64,000 nucleotides of DNA. Origin: Niabella aurantiaca DSM 17617 (GTDB lineage: Bacteria; Bacteroidota; Bacteroidia; Chitinophagales; Chitinophagaceae). A program made the position numbers and the translations under genes. The notes beneath the pieces are model-generated. The model saw nothing but the letters and a program-made list of their open reading frames with translations. It was not told the DNA's origin and did not search any database. How positions within the stretch are numbered: the first letter of the stretch is position 1; each line of letters begins with the position of its first letter. Below, piece after piece: positions 63,693 through 64,000 of this stretch. Location: the NCBI RefSeq assembly GCF_000374125.1, contig NZ_KB893648.1, positions 124,001-188,000 of the forward strand. The letters run 5' to 3'.

Positions 63693-63708
63693 TTTGCACA
63701 TGTGCAAA
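63693..63708. promoter_or_regulatory. Perfect 16-bp palindrome TTTGCACATGTGCAAA
   Basis: A fully self-complementary site lies 30 nt before the SusC start and downstream of the 33-nt element. Size and symmetry fit a dimeric LacI- or CRP-like repressor/activator rather than an RNA hairpin, as there is no loop. No equivalent precedes the SusC at 52118. Confidence 0.55.
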
Positions 63709-63737
63709 CGATTGAACAATTTTTAAAAAATTAAACT

Positions 63738-64000
63738 ATGACGTATTGCTTTGTGAAAAAAAGGAGGAGCGCCTTGAAACTGCTTGTCCTGTTTTCTGTT
63801 CTGTTTTCCTTTCCTGTTTTTTTGCGGGCGCAAAAAAATATCCAGGTACAGGGAACTGTTCAGGACGAAAAGGGAGATCCCGTTTCGCAGGCCTCGGTCC
63901 TGTTAAAAGATTCTGATCGCGGAACCAGTTCAGACTCTTCAGGACATTTCTCTATTATGGTTCCTGATGGAAAGGGCACGCTGGTTTTCTCGGCCGTTGG
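63738..64000 (+). CDS. SusC/RagA-type TonB-dependent transporter, N-terminal part (partial)
   Basis: The gene runs off the window end; 87 full codons are visible. They encode a basic N-terminus and signal peptide (KKRRSALKLLVLFSVLFSF..LRAQ), then the start of a CarboxypepD_reg-like domain (IQVQGTVQDEKGDPVSQASVLL, GTSSDSSGHFSI), the normal beginning of SusC proteins lacking an STN domain. It is divergent from the AraC gene and is likely the first gene of a third PUL. Confidence 0.85.
   Translation, partial: MTYCFVKKRRSALKLLVLFSVLFSFPVFLRAQKNIQVQGTVQDEKGDPVSQASVLLKDSDRGTSSDSSGHFSIMVPDGKGTLVFSAV

Overview
The window looks like chromosomal DNA of a glycan-degrading Bacteroidota. The evidence is three SusC-type TonB-dependent transporters (two complete with SusD partners, one cut by the window end), Reg_prop sensor kinases, FecR/ECF regulation, a type III glutamine synthetase, several -7 elements of the TAnnTTTG kind, and many signal-peptide and lipoprotein genes. 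The family is probably Chitinophagaceae (Niabella-like); that placement is recollection of gene style, not a computed result.

Region 1 (1-8.8 kb): the end of a carbohydrate locus on the + strand. It holds the tail of an FAD-dependent oxidoreductase with a golvesin-like C-terminus, a shortened SGNH-hydrolase relic, a secreted GH2 beta-mannosidase-like enzyme and a secreted GH130 enzyme. A Reg_prop/Y_Y_Y histidine kinase and a separate receiver-AraC regulator face it on the - strand. Together these two make a hybrid two-component system split into two genes.

Region 2 (9.0-21.9 kb): about sixteen - strand genes that look accessory, nearly all exported, lipidated or membrane-bound. They include a CbxX/CfxQ-type AAA+ ATPase with a duplicated N-terminal domain and a tail-anchored neighbour, three paralogous YD-repeat-like proteins, a seven-repeat (propeller-like) lipoprotein and a coiled-coil/collagen-like/leucine-rich-repeat lipoprotein. 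No known system explains the set, so it is the best candidate here for something undescribed. A divergent Reg_prop LytS-type kinase and LytTR regulator (22.3-26.1 kb) adjoin it, followed by a decayed AraC domain and an HD-domain phosphohydrolase.

Region 3 (27.2-38.4 kb): a gene-poor stretch with palindromes, then a polysaccharide-utilization locus (PUL) in the order ECF sigma factor, FecR anti-sigma, parallel beta-helix lipoprotein, SusC with an STN signalling domain, SusD, and an IPT/TIG-NHL surface lipoprotein. A bidirectional terminator ends it.

Region 4 (38.4-51.5 kb): housekeeping genes, namely glnN, an unidentified polytopic membrane protein, purL, proC, pyrG, yidC and dnaX.

Region 5 (51.5-64 kb): a second PUL (SusC, SusD, DUF5000-type and DUF4998-type lipoproteins), then an AraC regulator and GH28-like enzyme on the - strand, and the start of a third SusC. 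The SusC genes at 52.1 and 63.7 kb share a 33-nt upstream element identical at 30 positions. The ECF/FecR-linked SusC lacks it, which points to a second mode of PUL control. No tRNA, rRNA, CRISPR array or intact insertion sequence was seen.
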